From Humulus lupulus (Eukaryota; Streptophyta; Magnoliopsida; Rosales; Cannabaceae), in NCBI RefSeq assembly GCF_963169125.1, contig NC_084798.1, positions 107,649,970 through 107,713,969 on the forward strand: 64,000 bases of DNA, read 5' to 3'. Position numbers and translations under genes: made by a program. Positions 46,937 through 56,640 of the stretch are shown here, in pieces (position 1 is the stretch's first letter; each line of letters begins with the position of its first letter). The notes below the pieces were generated by a model that saw nothing but the letters and a program-made list of their open reading frames with translations, was not told where the DNA came from and ran no database searches.

Positions 46937-48276
46937 GGAAGCACTGCAACATTAGTACAACTACCTCCATCAATAATGACACTACATACCTTGTCTCTCA
47001 CATGACAATGAGTGTGAAAGATGTTCTCTCGCTGCACCTCTTCTTCCTCTTCTTTTGCTTGCAAATTTAGGACTCGCCTTGTGACTAGTGCAAGCATCTC
47101 ACCAGATTCTGGTCCATACTCATTGTCAGAAGCATCTTCCAATGGTGGCATGTCAGCAAGATCATCTTCATCTTCAGAATCTATCTCTCCACTTTCTCGA
47201 ATCACCATGACTCTCTTGTTTGGACACTGGCTAGCAATGTGTCCTCTCCCCTGACATTTGAAACACCTTATCTCACTAAAATGAGACTTAGTAGGAGTTG
47301 TTTTACCTTGAGGTGGCGTGGCTGTGGTGGCTGGTTTTGGTGTAGATGATGAAGTGGGTTGGTCTTCTTTCTTTGGATAGTTCGACCTCCAAGGTGTTGT
47401 ACTTGGATTGTGTGGGCTCGGTCTTGACCTCGAACTTGAACTACCCTTCTTGAGCTGCCTCTCAACTTTGATTGCCATATGAATCAAATCCTCCAATTCC
47501 ACATAATGGTGTAGCTCGATTGGGTCAGCAATCTCTCTGTTCAACCCATTCAAAAACCTTGCCATGGTTGCCTCCCGATCCTCTTCAACATTGGCTCTAA
47601 TCATAGCCATCTCCATCTCCTTGTAATACTCATCAACACTTCTGGACCCTTGACGAAGACCCTGCAACTTAAGGTATAGATCTCGATAATAATGAGATGG
47701 TACAAATCGCCGTCTCATCACCCTCTTCATGGCCTCCCATGTGTCAATAGGGCGATCTCCACTCCGCCTCCTGTTGATGCACAACTGATCCCACCAAACA
47801 ATAGCATAATCAGTAAACTCAATGGCAGCAAGTTTTACCTTCTTCATGTCGGAGTAGTTGTGACAATCAAAAACTAGCTCCATTTTCTTCTCCCACTCAA
47901 GGTATGCTTCAGGATCACTCTTCCCCTGAAATGCCGGGATTCTCATTTTGATATTCCCCATATAATTATCTACCTGGTTCCTATCTTCTCTATTCCCACC
48001 ATACCTCCTATGGTTACCCGTCGACATCCTATCAAACTCATCATCAGAAACTACCCCTTCTAAATCCCCTTCATTCTCATCCTCCCTTTGGTGCAACCTA
48101 TTCCTCCTTGGTCTCCGTTGTGCCCTCTCTTCTACCCTATCCAATCGCTCATGTATTTGCTCACACTCCTCCCTCAACATCCTCCTCATCTCCCCCATTA
48201 AAGCTTCAATTTGTAGATTTGGAACTGTAGGTGGTGGAGCGTCATTGCCTGCATTTCTTTCTGTATTTTGTGACAT
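46873..48276 (-). CDS. gag: CRM gag with N-terminal part of protease
   Basis: The start at 48276 ([10 protein letters not shown]) is preferred over the in-frame ATG seven codons upstream because conserved gag sequence begins there. Order: glutamate/arginine-rich N-terminus, capsid-like retrotransposon gag domain (about residues 110-270, with IVWWDQLC and [14 protein letters not shown]), serine-rich linker, CCHC knuckle [14 protein letters not shown], acidic stretch, then the protease start with [13 protein letters not shown]. After that the frame leaves the protease sequence and ends at 46873. Gag forms the particle that packages the element RNA. The overlap of 64 bp with pol looks like a frame -1 arrangement but is better explained by a one-base deletion inside the protease. 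Confidence 0.92.
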   Translation of the reverse strand: MSQNTERNAGNDAPPPTVPNLQIEALMGEMRRMLREECEQIHERLDRVEERAQRRPRRNRLHQREDENEGDLEGVVSDDEFDRMSTGNHRRYGGNREDRNQVDNYMGNIKMRIPAFQGKSDPEAYLEWEKKMELVFDCHNYSDMKKVKLAAIEFTDYAIVWWDQLCINRRRSGDRPIDTWEAMKRVMRRRFVPSHYYRDLYLKLQGLRQGSRSVDEYYKEMEMAMIRANVEEDREATMARFLNGLNREIADPIELHHYVELEDLIHMAIKVERQLKKGSSSSRSRPSPHNPSTTPWRSNYPKKEDQPTSSSTPKPATTATPPQGKTTPTKSHFSEIRCFKCQGRGHIASQCPNKRVMVIRESGEIDSEDEDDLADMPPLEDASDNEYGPESGEMLALVTRRVLNLQAKEEEEEVQRENIFHTHCHVRDKVCSVIIDGGSCTNVAVLPWLPRWGLQRLGILVHTNCNG

Positions 48277-48297
48277 GATGGAGAATCTGCAAAACAA

Positions 48298-49545
48298 TAA
48301 GGTTAGACAATTATAGAAAGGACCTCACTGCACTCCCTCATGTGTTTCACTCAAAGAAAATGGTCACTCAAGTACACTCGTGTTTGCACTCAATGATGGC
48401 TTTTACCCTCAAATAAGCTCACACCTCTGCCTTTTTCCCCTCTATTTTCTTCTTTAAGCTCTTTGAAAACTAATGAAACAGTGATATGGAGTATTCAAGC
48501 AGCAAATCCAACCAAACAAACCAAATGAACACCGACGAAAACTGGTGAAAATGACGAAAAAATGATGATTTTTGGAACACTTGTGTGGGGTTTTGGCAAA
48601 AAGGCCTCTAAACCATGGGGAACAAGAATAGAACAAAATTTTTTAAGAGGGATTTCCAGACTCGGATCCCCTTCCCTTTTCCTTTCCTTTCCTTTCTTCC
48701 TTTTTGTTTTTTTTTTTTTTTATCTCTCAAATTTGATAACCCAGATACTCAATTTTTTGAAAAGAAAATTTTTTGAACACCAAAGAACCAATCCGGAAAC
48801 CAAGCAAACTGTGGTACTATAACAGATTCAAGAACACTCCCAATAACAGAAAACCAATATTCCTAAAATCCAATCTGTGATTCAACCAATAAGATCAAAA
48901 CCAAAATAATTTGTGGCACTATAATAGTCTCGGATTCCACATCAAATAAAGGAACCAATTGAAACCAGGGACACAATTGAAACAAGGGAGTTATCAATAC
49001 CAAATTCGGATTTCACAACAAGAACAAGAGAAACCCAAGGCAAAATTCGGATTTCAAAACAAAACAGCAAGAGAAACTCAATGACAATTAAGATTCCACA
49101 ATTAGAACAAGAGAAAAACTCAAAGCCCTAATTCACGTTAAGAACCCTAATTCACGATTTTAGAAACAAAAAGAAAACAAATTAGGGGAAATTTCAGAAA
49201 CCATAATTCCATTCCAATATTTGAACAAAGAAACGAAATGGAAAAAAAAACAAGGGGAAAAAAAAAAGATAGGCCAAACCGTATGAACCTAGGCTCGGAT
49301 TTCAAACAAGGAAACAATTGAAATAAGGAAATCAACAAACTCTAGAATAGTTTCGGATTTCACAACAAATAAGGGAAACAAGGAAACAATTGAAATTAAC
49401 AAGCTCTAGAATAGAAACACAAGACTAGATGAACACGAATTGATATATATATATATTTTTTATTTCAGAAACCCTAATATAAGAACACGAATTGAATAGA
49501 AAAAAAAAAGATGAAAAAGGATAGGCCAAACCGGATGATCCTAAT
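48298..49545 (-). other. Untranslated leader of CRM element
   Basis: About 1.25 kb without a gene, A-rich on the plus strand, with irregular direct repeats around strings such as CAATTGAAACAAGG and CAAGAGAAACTCA (48780-49420) and a T run at 48707-48722. Long leaders between PBS and gag are common in CRM elements. Confidence 0.65.
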
Positions 49546-49556
49546 CTCTGATACCA
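49546..49556 (-). other. Primer-binding site of CRM element
   Basis: The minus strand reads TGGTATCAGAG, complementary to initiator tRNA-Met, two bases from the 5' LTR. Confidence 0.88.
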
Positions 49557-49558
49557 AC

Positions 49559-50300
49559 TGATACGAACCACGCCAACAAGTGTGACGAAACCCGACACCA
49601 AATATGGAACAGCCACCAAGAACACACGTGGTTGGAATGGAACCGCGACCCAATGCTTAGCCAAGCACGAACCTTGGTATGAGGAAGACGCCACAAACGG
49701 GGATGGAATCCGTTTGATAAGTCAGGATGAACGCCACAAGGAATCTCCTTGATAAGTTCAAAAGTTTCTTCAAGAACTCAAGAAGAAATAAACTCACAAT
49801 TTCATTCAACATAATCTGGTTTTTCCAAATGTTTTGGCAGTCCTTATAAGGACGAAAATTACATGAAAACAAGACCCTTGGTCTTCCTAATGAAACCGAA
49901 AAATTAAGGACAGCCCCTTTGTCTTCCTAATGAAAACTGAAATTAAAGACAAGCCTTTTGTCTTCCTCATGAAAACCGAAAATTAAAGACAAAAGGACTA
50001 TTGGACTCACACAAGTCAAATGATTGACTTATCACAAAAATAAAGAAAGACCAAATAACAACAATAACGTAAATAAATTAAAAATGACAAATACAATAAG
50101 ACTCATGAAGCTCCTAAACTCAGTCAACTTTGATGAGTAAGACAAGTCTTTGTTCTCCTTCAATGTTGACCACGGTCTCCTCTTGTTTTAGGACTTTGTG
50201 GACTAGGCTGTTAAGTTCTTCCTTGAATCTCTTGGCTCGTGCCCTCGTCACTGGACCAACTGGAACTTGGCTTGATACTTGGGTCTTGGTGTCCTCATCA
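49559..50300 (-). repeat. 5' LTR of CRM element
   Basis: 742 bp, same ends and same internal three-copy repeat (49872-49991) as 43010-43751. Confidence 0.92.
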
Positions 50301-50305
50301 AAATG
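50301..50305. repeat. CRM target-site duplication AAATG (right)
   Basis: Matches 43005-43009 exactly. Confidence 0.9.
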
Positions 50306-50718
50306 TTCTCTTCAAATCGAACTTCTTTATTAACGCTGGCAGAAGCCGATGCATTTCTTATACCTCTCTTCCTAATCAATGTCACACATAGAGGAATGAA
50401 CTTCTCTACAGATGTCGATGCTAACCCAATGAATGGACACACATGCCTATCATATTTTATAACTGTAGGTTTGACGGATTGTGATATACATGTGTTCGGG
50501 ACCTCAATTTTCAAGTCATGCACACATTTATCCACTTCAAGCTCATCGTACAGAATGTCAAGTAGTTGCTCATACGTCACACCCTTCTCCACGGGCAGAA
50601 CTTGATTTTCAGCATCCCTGAAAATCCAATCCCTATTTTCGAGTTCCCAAACACCATTGAATGCATCAAATACGGAAACATTCAAATCTGCAACAAAAAA
50701 AAACAAAAAAAAAGTCAA
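50306..50718 (-). pseudogene. MULE transposase, N-terminal part
   Basis: Minus-strand coding sequence with FDAFNGVWELENRDWIF, VTYEQLLDILYDELEVD and LKIEVPN, the N-terminal region common to this transposase group. The frame meets the CRM LTR at the AAATG duplication after VRFEENI and resumes on the other side of the CRM at 43004, so the two pieces were one gene. The first codons (a run of F after MT) may instead be intron or leader. Confidence 0.82.
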
Positions 50719-50749
50719 AAAATTAAACTACAATATAAAACAACAAAAT

Positions 50750-51125
50750 GTCGATTTCTATCGAGGTCAAACTATAACACTATCGAGGTCAACCCATCGA
50801 GGCCCATCGATTCCAATCGAGTCCTGTCTAGGCAATACTACATAATTAAGTTTTATGCCTCTATCGAGGCAAATCGAGGTAGCCATTTCCCCTTATGTGA
50901 GGATTTTATTGAGACCCATCGAGGCATATCGAGGTAGCCATTTCCCCTTATGTGAGGATGTTATCGAGGCCCATCGAGGTGGCCATTTCCCCCCTTATGT
51001 GAGGGTTTTATCGAGGTCCATCAAGTCTCATCGAGGAATATCGAGGTATACAATTAATATAATACATAACGATTTATCGAGGTCCATCAAGGACCATCGA
51101 GTCCTATCGAGTCAGACAAAAAACC
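50750..51125 (-). repeat. MULE right subterminal array (CTATCGAG words)
   Basis: On the plus strand TATCGAGGCC and ATCGAGGT words, i.e. the reverse complement of those in the left array. A unit of about 55-60 bp with AGCCATTTCCCCTTATGTGA occurs three times (near 50879, 50934 and 50980). No gene. Confidence 0.85.
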
Positions 51126-51544
51126 CAGAAAAAAACCTAGAAAGGAACGAAAATTCATTCTGACAGTGAAAAATTACAATAAAACATGAAGGCATACACA
51201 GATCTGTTCGAAATAGCAAAAGCAATGTTGATAAACAAGTTTCCTCACTACATATAACAAATATATACTTACCCATATGATTTTTATCTGAAATCTAAAA
51301 TGACGTCCTTGCCTTGAAAGGATTCACAACTTGCCGAAATAAGCTCAAAATTTTGTATAGATTAAGCTGCCTTTTTTTTTTTTTTTGTACAAGAGCTTGA
51401 GAAATTGAGAGGGAAAACGTGAGAGATCGAGAGGGAGAAGACAATGGGAGAAAAAGAGGGAAATTTATGATAGGGGCATTATTGGTTATCCAAAGAATAC
51501 TAGAATAAAAATGTGAGGTTTTTTTCGTTTGGTATAATTTTATC

Positions 51545-51582
51545 ATGTAGTGTCACTTAATGCATTAAAATTCAAATTTCCC
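51545..51582 (-). repeat. MULE right terminal inverted repeat
   Basis: Reverse complement of 38377-38414 with two mismatches; ends AATTTCCC at 51582. Confidence 0.88.
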
Positions 51583-51590
51583 TTTATAAA
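51583..51590. repeat. MULE target-site duplication TTTATAAA (right)
   Basis: Matches 38369-38376 exactly. Confidence 0.8.
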
Positions 51591-51624
51591 TAAGCCTCAC
51601 AAATAAACATAAAACCCAGACTTG

Positions 51625-51844
51625 GACCAAGAACTCATTCATAATACTTTTTAAAATACAGTGCATTCCACATTCGCGGAACTCCTTCTCCGTTCAAACG
51701 AGCTAACTTTAATGTCCCTTCTCGAAGAACTTCCACGATTTGGTAAGGTCATTCCCATTTCGGCCCCAATACACCATCCTTAGGATATTTGTTTTCCAAG
51801 AACACCCTCCTCAATACCAAATCTCCTAACTCGAACTTCATTTT
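51625..51844 (-). pseudogene. Tat-type integrase C-terminus (Tat-2)
   Basis: The minus strand encodes FELGDLVLRRVF, NKYPKDGVLGPKWE, an in-frame stop (TGA), YQIVEVLREGTLKLARLNGE and VPRMWNALYFKKYY. This is the C-terminal tail of Tat-lineage Ty3-gypsy integrases. It lies opposite in strand to the accessory gene at 28493-37780 and on the other side of the MULE, so the two are parts of one Tat element (pol minus, antisense gene plus). It is cut upstream by the LTR at 51845. Confidence 0.75.
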
Positions 51845-53400
51845 TGTAATGCCCCACGTTTAGGGCACCAGGTAAAACTCGATTTTATGGGAAATTTTAT
51901 TCTCGGAAAGTTTATTCCCAAGTATTTTGATACTTGTAAGAAATATGGTATGCCTTCTTTGTATGTTATGTGTTTAAATATTGTTTATGCAATCAAACTA
52001 ACACTGTGGCCGCGGACCGAGTCGAAATCCCTAATTGGGTGAAAATTTCGGATCTAAAATATTCTCCAATAATTATGGCGAAAGGAAAAATAATTTGAGC
52101 ATAAAGTAATTATGAACAGAAAAAACAAATAATTTTAATGAATTTTCTAGGAAAATTCAGTATGTGCAAGCTATGGGAAAATACTTAATCCTACTTAAGG
52201 TAGATTTAAGACCAAAAGAAATTACATAAGTAAAATTATGTAATATTTATTTTTGTAAGAATAATGTCATCAAATATTTTTGGTATGAAATTCAATTAAA
52301 TTAAAAATCCTAAGTTCCTTTAGTTTAAAACTATAGGAAATTGCATTTTTACAAATAGTATCATTCTAGCCCTGGACAATAAGTAGCCTTATTAAAAAAA
52401 ATGAAAATAGGACGACATAAGTGTCTTTTACAGAGATTGGCCGGCATGTGAGTGTTAACTGAGTCAGCATATTCTTACTGTCACTTCAAGTCTTACACTA
52501 AACTCTCTAAGAGAAAAACCAACATTTCATTCTTCCTCTTTATTTTCCTCTCTACATGCCTAGCCTCTCTCTCTCTCTCCTATTTAATTTTTTTTCTTCT
52601 TTCTCTTCAACATTTCAGAAAGAAAGCTCTCCATCCTCACTAGAAAAATTGAACAAGAAATCTCCCTCTCTCCTCACAAGAATTCCATTAGAGCACCTTC
52701 AAGCTTGAGCTCATCAAAGAGGTAAGTTTCTCATGAACATTCTTGCTCTTCTTCCTTTCTTTTGGATGAGCACCCTTGGGTGCTTTCTCATTTTGTATTT
52801 TGAGTTGGAGCTCTATCTAACTCAGATCATGTATATTGAAAGAGTAGGAATCCATTTCAAGTAGGAAGAGGAGCTAAAAGCTTGTGCATGCAAGCCATAT
52901 TCTAATATTTCAAGGTAAGGTTTAGGGTTTCAAAATCTCTCAATTTCCTTCTTTAATCTAAGATTTGTTTGAGTCTAATCATGGGGTGTGTGGGATGAGT
53001 GTTAAGGTGCTAAGAGGATAGAGGAGTGGGTCAAAAATGTCAAGGACCAAAGAAAAACAAAACCTAGAACTTCAAAAGTAAAAAATTTGTGTTTTGGTAA
53101 TAATTTATGTTTAATCTTCTAATTTGTGTTTTTGAGATGCATGGAATGTTTTGATCTCTTGATTATATTGTAATAAGGAGCGTGATAGCATTAGATGATG
53201 CATGCATCTATGCTATGTTGATCTTTTAGTGGAAATCCAAATTTTTCATAGGAAGTTTGTAAAACTTTCTTGCTATCAGATTTTATGCATGAATTCCAAC
53301 GAGTAAAAGCCTAATTTTATAATATTTTCTCATGAAATGGTTTTCACCACTGTTAAATATGGGGAGAGTACATAAGTTTAGGCTTTTGAACCACTGAAAA
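51845..53400 (+). mobile_element. LTR fragment (family H)
   Basis: Starts TGTAATGCCCCACGTTTAGG, the same kind of terminus as the Tekay-like LTRs, in plus orientation, and shows a leader-like segment ending GAGGTAAGTTTCTC (near 52720). No gene. The 3' end is not identifiable because the sequence grades into a reverse copia LTR; the end given is approximate. No second TSD copy was found. Confidence 0.45.
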
Positions 53401-53628
53401 AACGTTTTCTATAACTCAAGTAATGAGCATTTTGGGATTTCATGTCCAATCTGAAATGTTGACTGGCAATTTTAATACTGAGACTGTGAGCAACGATTTG
53501 AATAATCATGAAAATAAAACATGTGAGTAAATTTATTGACCAAGTCAAAAAATATTTCTATTCTTTTATTGATAATAAAATAAGATTACAAAAAAATTGA
53601 GTTTTAATTAGGGCATAAAACCCCAACA
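53400..53628 (-). mobile_element. Copia 3' LTR (minus), partial
   Basis: The minus strand starts TGTTGGGGTTTTATGCCC at 53628, preceded by the polypurine tract GCAAGTGGGAGTT. It belongs to the copia element whose pol remnants follow at 53629-58859. The inner boundary is uncertain. Confidence 0.6.
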
Positions 53629-53796
53629 AACTCCCACTTGCACTACTTGAAACTAATGCCTTAATTCTACTAATCTCATTTACTTGATATGCTTATCAAA
53701 TGTGGTTTTTGGCAGTGTGTTTGTAAACAGATATGCAAGATTGTCTTCAGATGCAATCTTCATAACCTTCACATCTCCCTTGGCCACATATTCTCG
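53629..53796 (-). pseudogene. Copia pol, RNase H tail
   Basis: The minus strand encodes IREYVAKGDVKVMKIASEDN followed by LAYLFTNTLPKTTFDKHIK, the end of a Ty1-copia RNase H, just upstream of the 3' LTR. It is cut by the family F LTR at 53802. Confidence 0.7.
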
Positions 53797-53801
53797 AATT
53801 A
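53797..53801. repeat. Target-site duplication AATTA (left)
   Basis: Precedes TGTAGTGTCCC; repeated at 55875-55879. Confidence 0.85.
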
Positions 53802-55874
53802 TGTAGTGTCCCAGAATAGTTACTTAGCTAGCTAGATAGTAGTAGTAGTAGTAGTAGTTAGTATTAGTTTGTAGTATGTTACATTTCGTGGATTTTGGTT
53901 CAAGCCGGGACTTATTTGGACACTCATAGCAACAGTTAGGGATTTTATAAGTTTAACCTATAGTTTAAGAATATTAATTATAACATAAGGTTTGATTAAT
54001 ATTGCTGGACCTAGAAATATATTTATTATAACCTAAGGTTTAGATAGAACCATTAAGAGCATGACACTTGTCATGTGCATGTTTATTAAGGATATAAGTA
54101 TTTTGATGAATAGTTTAATTAAAAGAAAGATCTAGAAGCTTTAGAACCTTCAAGCAGTTGTTAGGATCGTATTATGACTCAGTCAAAGCTATTTACTCAA
54201 TTTAAAATATGCTGAAAAAGTGCAAATACGTGTTTGATATATCAACGTATGACGATATATCGCAGCTATAGAGGCCGATATATCACCTACGAAAGATACG
54301 GAAAACACGTCGACTTTGCACGAACATTCGAACAGGGCTCAGGAAAATGGACCAACTGATATATTGCCCAAGGTAGGCAATATATCGCCCTTGGTGCTTT
54401 AATTTTTGAAAGTTTGGATTTTAAATTTTAAAAATAGCCTTAACCACTTGGACTTGCCTTTGAACGATTTTGACCGAGTTCTGGGTGTCTGTTGAACGAA
54501 AATTCAAATCTTTTTCATTTTAAATTCATTTATTTATTCAAATTAAAAGGGGTTAGTTTCACTCCTTGAACTCTATAAATAGGACCTAGTACTCAACCAT
54601 TTTCTTCATTCTTCAAGCAACCTTCAGAGCCTCCAAGTTGCTAGTGTTACTATAGAGAGAAACACTTGGGCTTTTTGGTTAAAAGGTTTATCATTCTAAG
54701 CTTTTCTAAACACTTGGGAAGTGAGATATAGTGAGATTTCATTATCAAGGTTTAGATCAATTCATAATATCATTCAATGTATTCTTATCCTTAAGTTCAG
54801 TTCTTTATGGTTCTTTGTTTTCTTTATTTTCTTTCTTTTCATATCCTAACTCTTGCATTTGATTCTTGGTTAGGTGTTTAAGTTTCTTGAAAACTTAAGG
54901 CTCTTCTCGGTAAGTTTCTTCTTTGATGGTATAGTTTTCTTTTCATCTCTTTTCTTTATAAACTCACCATTCTTACTGTTGGTTTTTAGGAGTGTTCCAA
55001 TCTCGTTCTTGTTCTCAAATATCCCAGTTTTTGGTAAGGAAAATATGATAGATTTTATGTATTTATATGCTTATGTTAAGATATGTTTTATGCTATGATA
55101 TGTATATATATATAAATATGTCTTGTAGTCATTTGGGGCTTATAGTTGCTTAGATAGCAAACCCCAATATTTTTATGTCGCTTGGGGCTTATAGTTGCTT
55201 AGATAGCAAACCCCAAGAATTTTTATCATTTTCATGATTTAGAGTTATGATTTACCCTACTTCGATTAGTAGACAGAGGACCAAGATGGTTTATCATATA
55301 CTACCATATGATCTAACCTACCTCGATTAGTAGATAGAGGACCTAGATGGTTTATCACATGCCATGTTAATGGGTTAATGGCCATTAATATTGTAGTCCT
55401 ATATGATATACGTTTTTATAGTCATATGTTTTATAGTCTTATGTTTTATAGTCTTATGTTTATGATTTATGATTTATGTGTTAGTAGATTTTCCTTGCTG
55501 GGCATTAGGCTCATTCCTTTATTTTTAGCTTGATGCAGGAAAATGATTTATGGAAGGAAGAAAGATTCATGGCAGATTGGCTTGTGTGTTAAGGATGAAT
55601 GGATTGAATGGACTGCATGAACGATCAAGGATGACGTTTTTTTTAGTCTTTTGAATTATGTTTCTTTTGTAATTCTTCACTTAGTTTTTAAACAATTAAA
55701 GTTTATGGTACCCATACCATATTTTATATTTCATATTTTACTTTTTATTTTGCACAATATTTATTTTTGTGTTTTAAATAAAGTTATGTTATTTCCTATG
55801 TGTGTTCCCAAAAATAGTAGCTATGTCTAGTAGTTTTAATGGTCCAAGGTCTTAGAAATAGTTGGGTCATAACA
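53802..55874 (+). mobile_element. Solo LTR F1
   Basis: 2,073 bp from TGTAGTGTCCC to GGTCATAACA with AATTA duplications. TATA box 54574-54581; palindrome cassette 54249-54389. Two tandem arrays: a 53-bp unit with TTGGGGCTTATAGTTGCTTA (55130, 55184) and a unit with CTACCTCGATTAGTAGA (55258-55355). A (TAG)n run lies at 53838-53858. Conserved box TTGCTGGGCATTAGGCTCA at 55495-55515. Confidence 0.88.
54249..54389 (+). repeat. Palindrome cassette, LTR F1
   Basis: Four words on the theme GGCGATATATCGCC: ACGATATATCGC, GCCGATATATCACC, ACTGATATATTGCCC and GGCAATATATCGCC (54376-54389). Most carry one or two changes from the perfect palindrome. Confidence 0.85.
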
Positions 55875-55879
55875 AATTA
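55875..55879. repeat. Target-site duplication AATTA (right)
   Basis: Matches 53797-53801 exactly. Confidence 0.85.
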
Positions 55880-56635
55880 TGTGATACTTCCATTCTATAT
55901 GTTTACTTCCTTTCAAATCCTTCATCTGGAATTGAGTGCTCATCCAATTCTTCACATCTGATAATTTCTTATTATTGTCTCCAATGAGTAAGATATCATC
56001 TACATTAAGAACAACGAATACCACAATTTGATTTGATCTTAGTTGATCAACACAAGGCTCATCAATATTTTGTTCAAAGCCATAGGTTTTAATTATCTCA
56101 TCAAACCGAAGGTTCCAGGAATGAGAAGCTTGCTTAAGTCCATAAATGGACCTATTCAAAATGCAAATTTTTCCTTCTTGTCCAGCTACTTTAAATCCTT
56201 CTAGTTGATCTATATAAATGACTTCGACAAGTTTCCCATTAAGAAAAGTTGTCCTAACATCCATTTTCCAGATCTCATAGACGAGAGCAGCTGCAATGGA
56301 TAGGAGGATGCAAATGGACTTCAGCACGGCTACCGGATGAAAAGTTTCTCATACTCCATGCCTTCTCTTTTGGGATAACCCTTTGCCACTAATCGAGCTT
56401 TATAAATTTCGATTTCCATCAACACCTTATTTCTTATTGTAGATTCACTTGCACCCATTGGCCCTAAATTCACTAGGTGCTTCCACAAGATCCCAGACGG
56501 AATTTGAGTACATGGAGTCCAATCCTGTTTCATGGCTTCGAGCCAAAGTTCCTTTTTAGGACTAGCCATTGCCTATTTGAAAGGCAATGGATCATCATCA
56601 CCAATGTCACCAAAAACCACATTGGTTCACTATCC
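55880..56635 (-). pseudogene. Copia pol, reverse transcriptase
   Basis: Minus-strand RT of Ty1-copia type in two frames: 56330-56569 (SPKKELWLEAMKQ, YKARLVAKGYPKREGMEYE) and 55880-56327 (IWKMDVRTTFLNG, SIYGLKQASHSWN, GFEQNIDEPCV, VLNVDDILLIGD, FQMKDLKGS). The catalytic motif reads NVDD where copia usually has YVDD. A frameshift joins the two pieces near 56328, and other small lesions are present. Both ends are cut by family F LTRs. Confidence 0.88.
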
Positions 56636-56640
56636 AAACC
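56636..56640. repeat. Target-site duplication AAACC (left)
   Basis: Precedes TGTAGAGTCC; repeated at 58550-58554. Confidence 0.88.

Larger units (their letters stand above)
43010..50300 (-). mobile_element. CRM-type centromeric retrotransposon, nearly complete
   Basis: 7,291 bp between perfect AAATG duplications, two 742 bp LTRs that differ at only two positions seen by eye (T/A near 43480 and G/A near 43535 against their partners), a PBS for initiator tRNA-Met and a polypurine tract with seven G. Gag-pol sequence is very close in wording to the CRM clade (for example [30 protein letters not shown]), and the pol reading frame runs about 60 codons into the 3' LTR, a feature associated with CRM elements. 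Insertion was recent and lies inside the MULE transposase gene. Confidence 0.9.
38377..51582 (-). mobile_element. Mutator-like transposon (MULE) with DUF1985 gene, split by CRM
   Basis: Terminal inverted repeats of 38 bp (36 matching) with an 8 bp TSD bound a 13.2 kb unit, about 5.9 kb without the CRM insertion (43010-50300 plus one TSD copy). It holds a minus-strand MuDR-type transposase pseudogene, a convergent plus-strand DUF1985 gene remnant, and subterminal arrays of CTCGATAG words in opposite orientation at the two ends. The element landed in a Tat retrotransposon: Tat sequence lies on both sides. Confidence 0.9.

Noticed and set aside
51845..53470. Solo LTR H with TSD ATTTT ending at GGCA (53468)
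   Set aside because: ATTTT is too common in this AT-rich stretch, the end does not resemble the GTTACA ends of related LTRs, and the sequence after it does not continue the Tat integrase.
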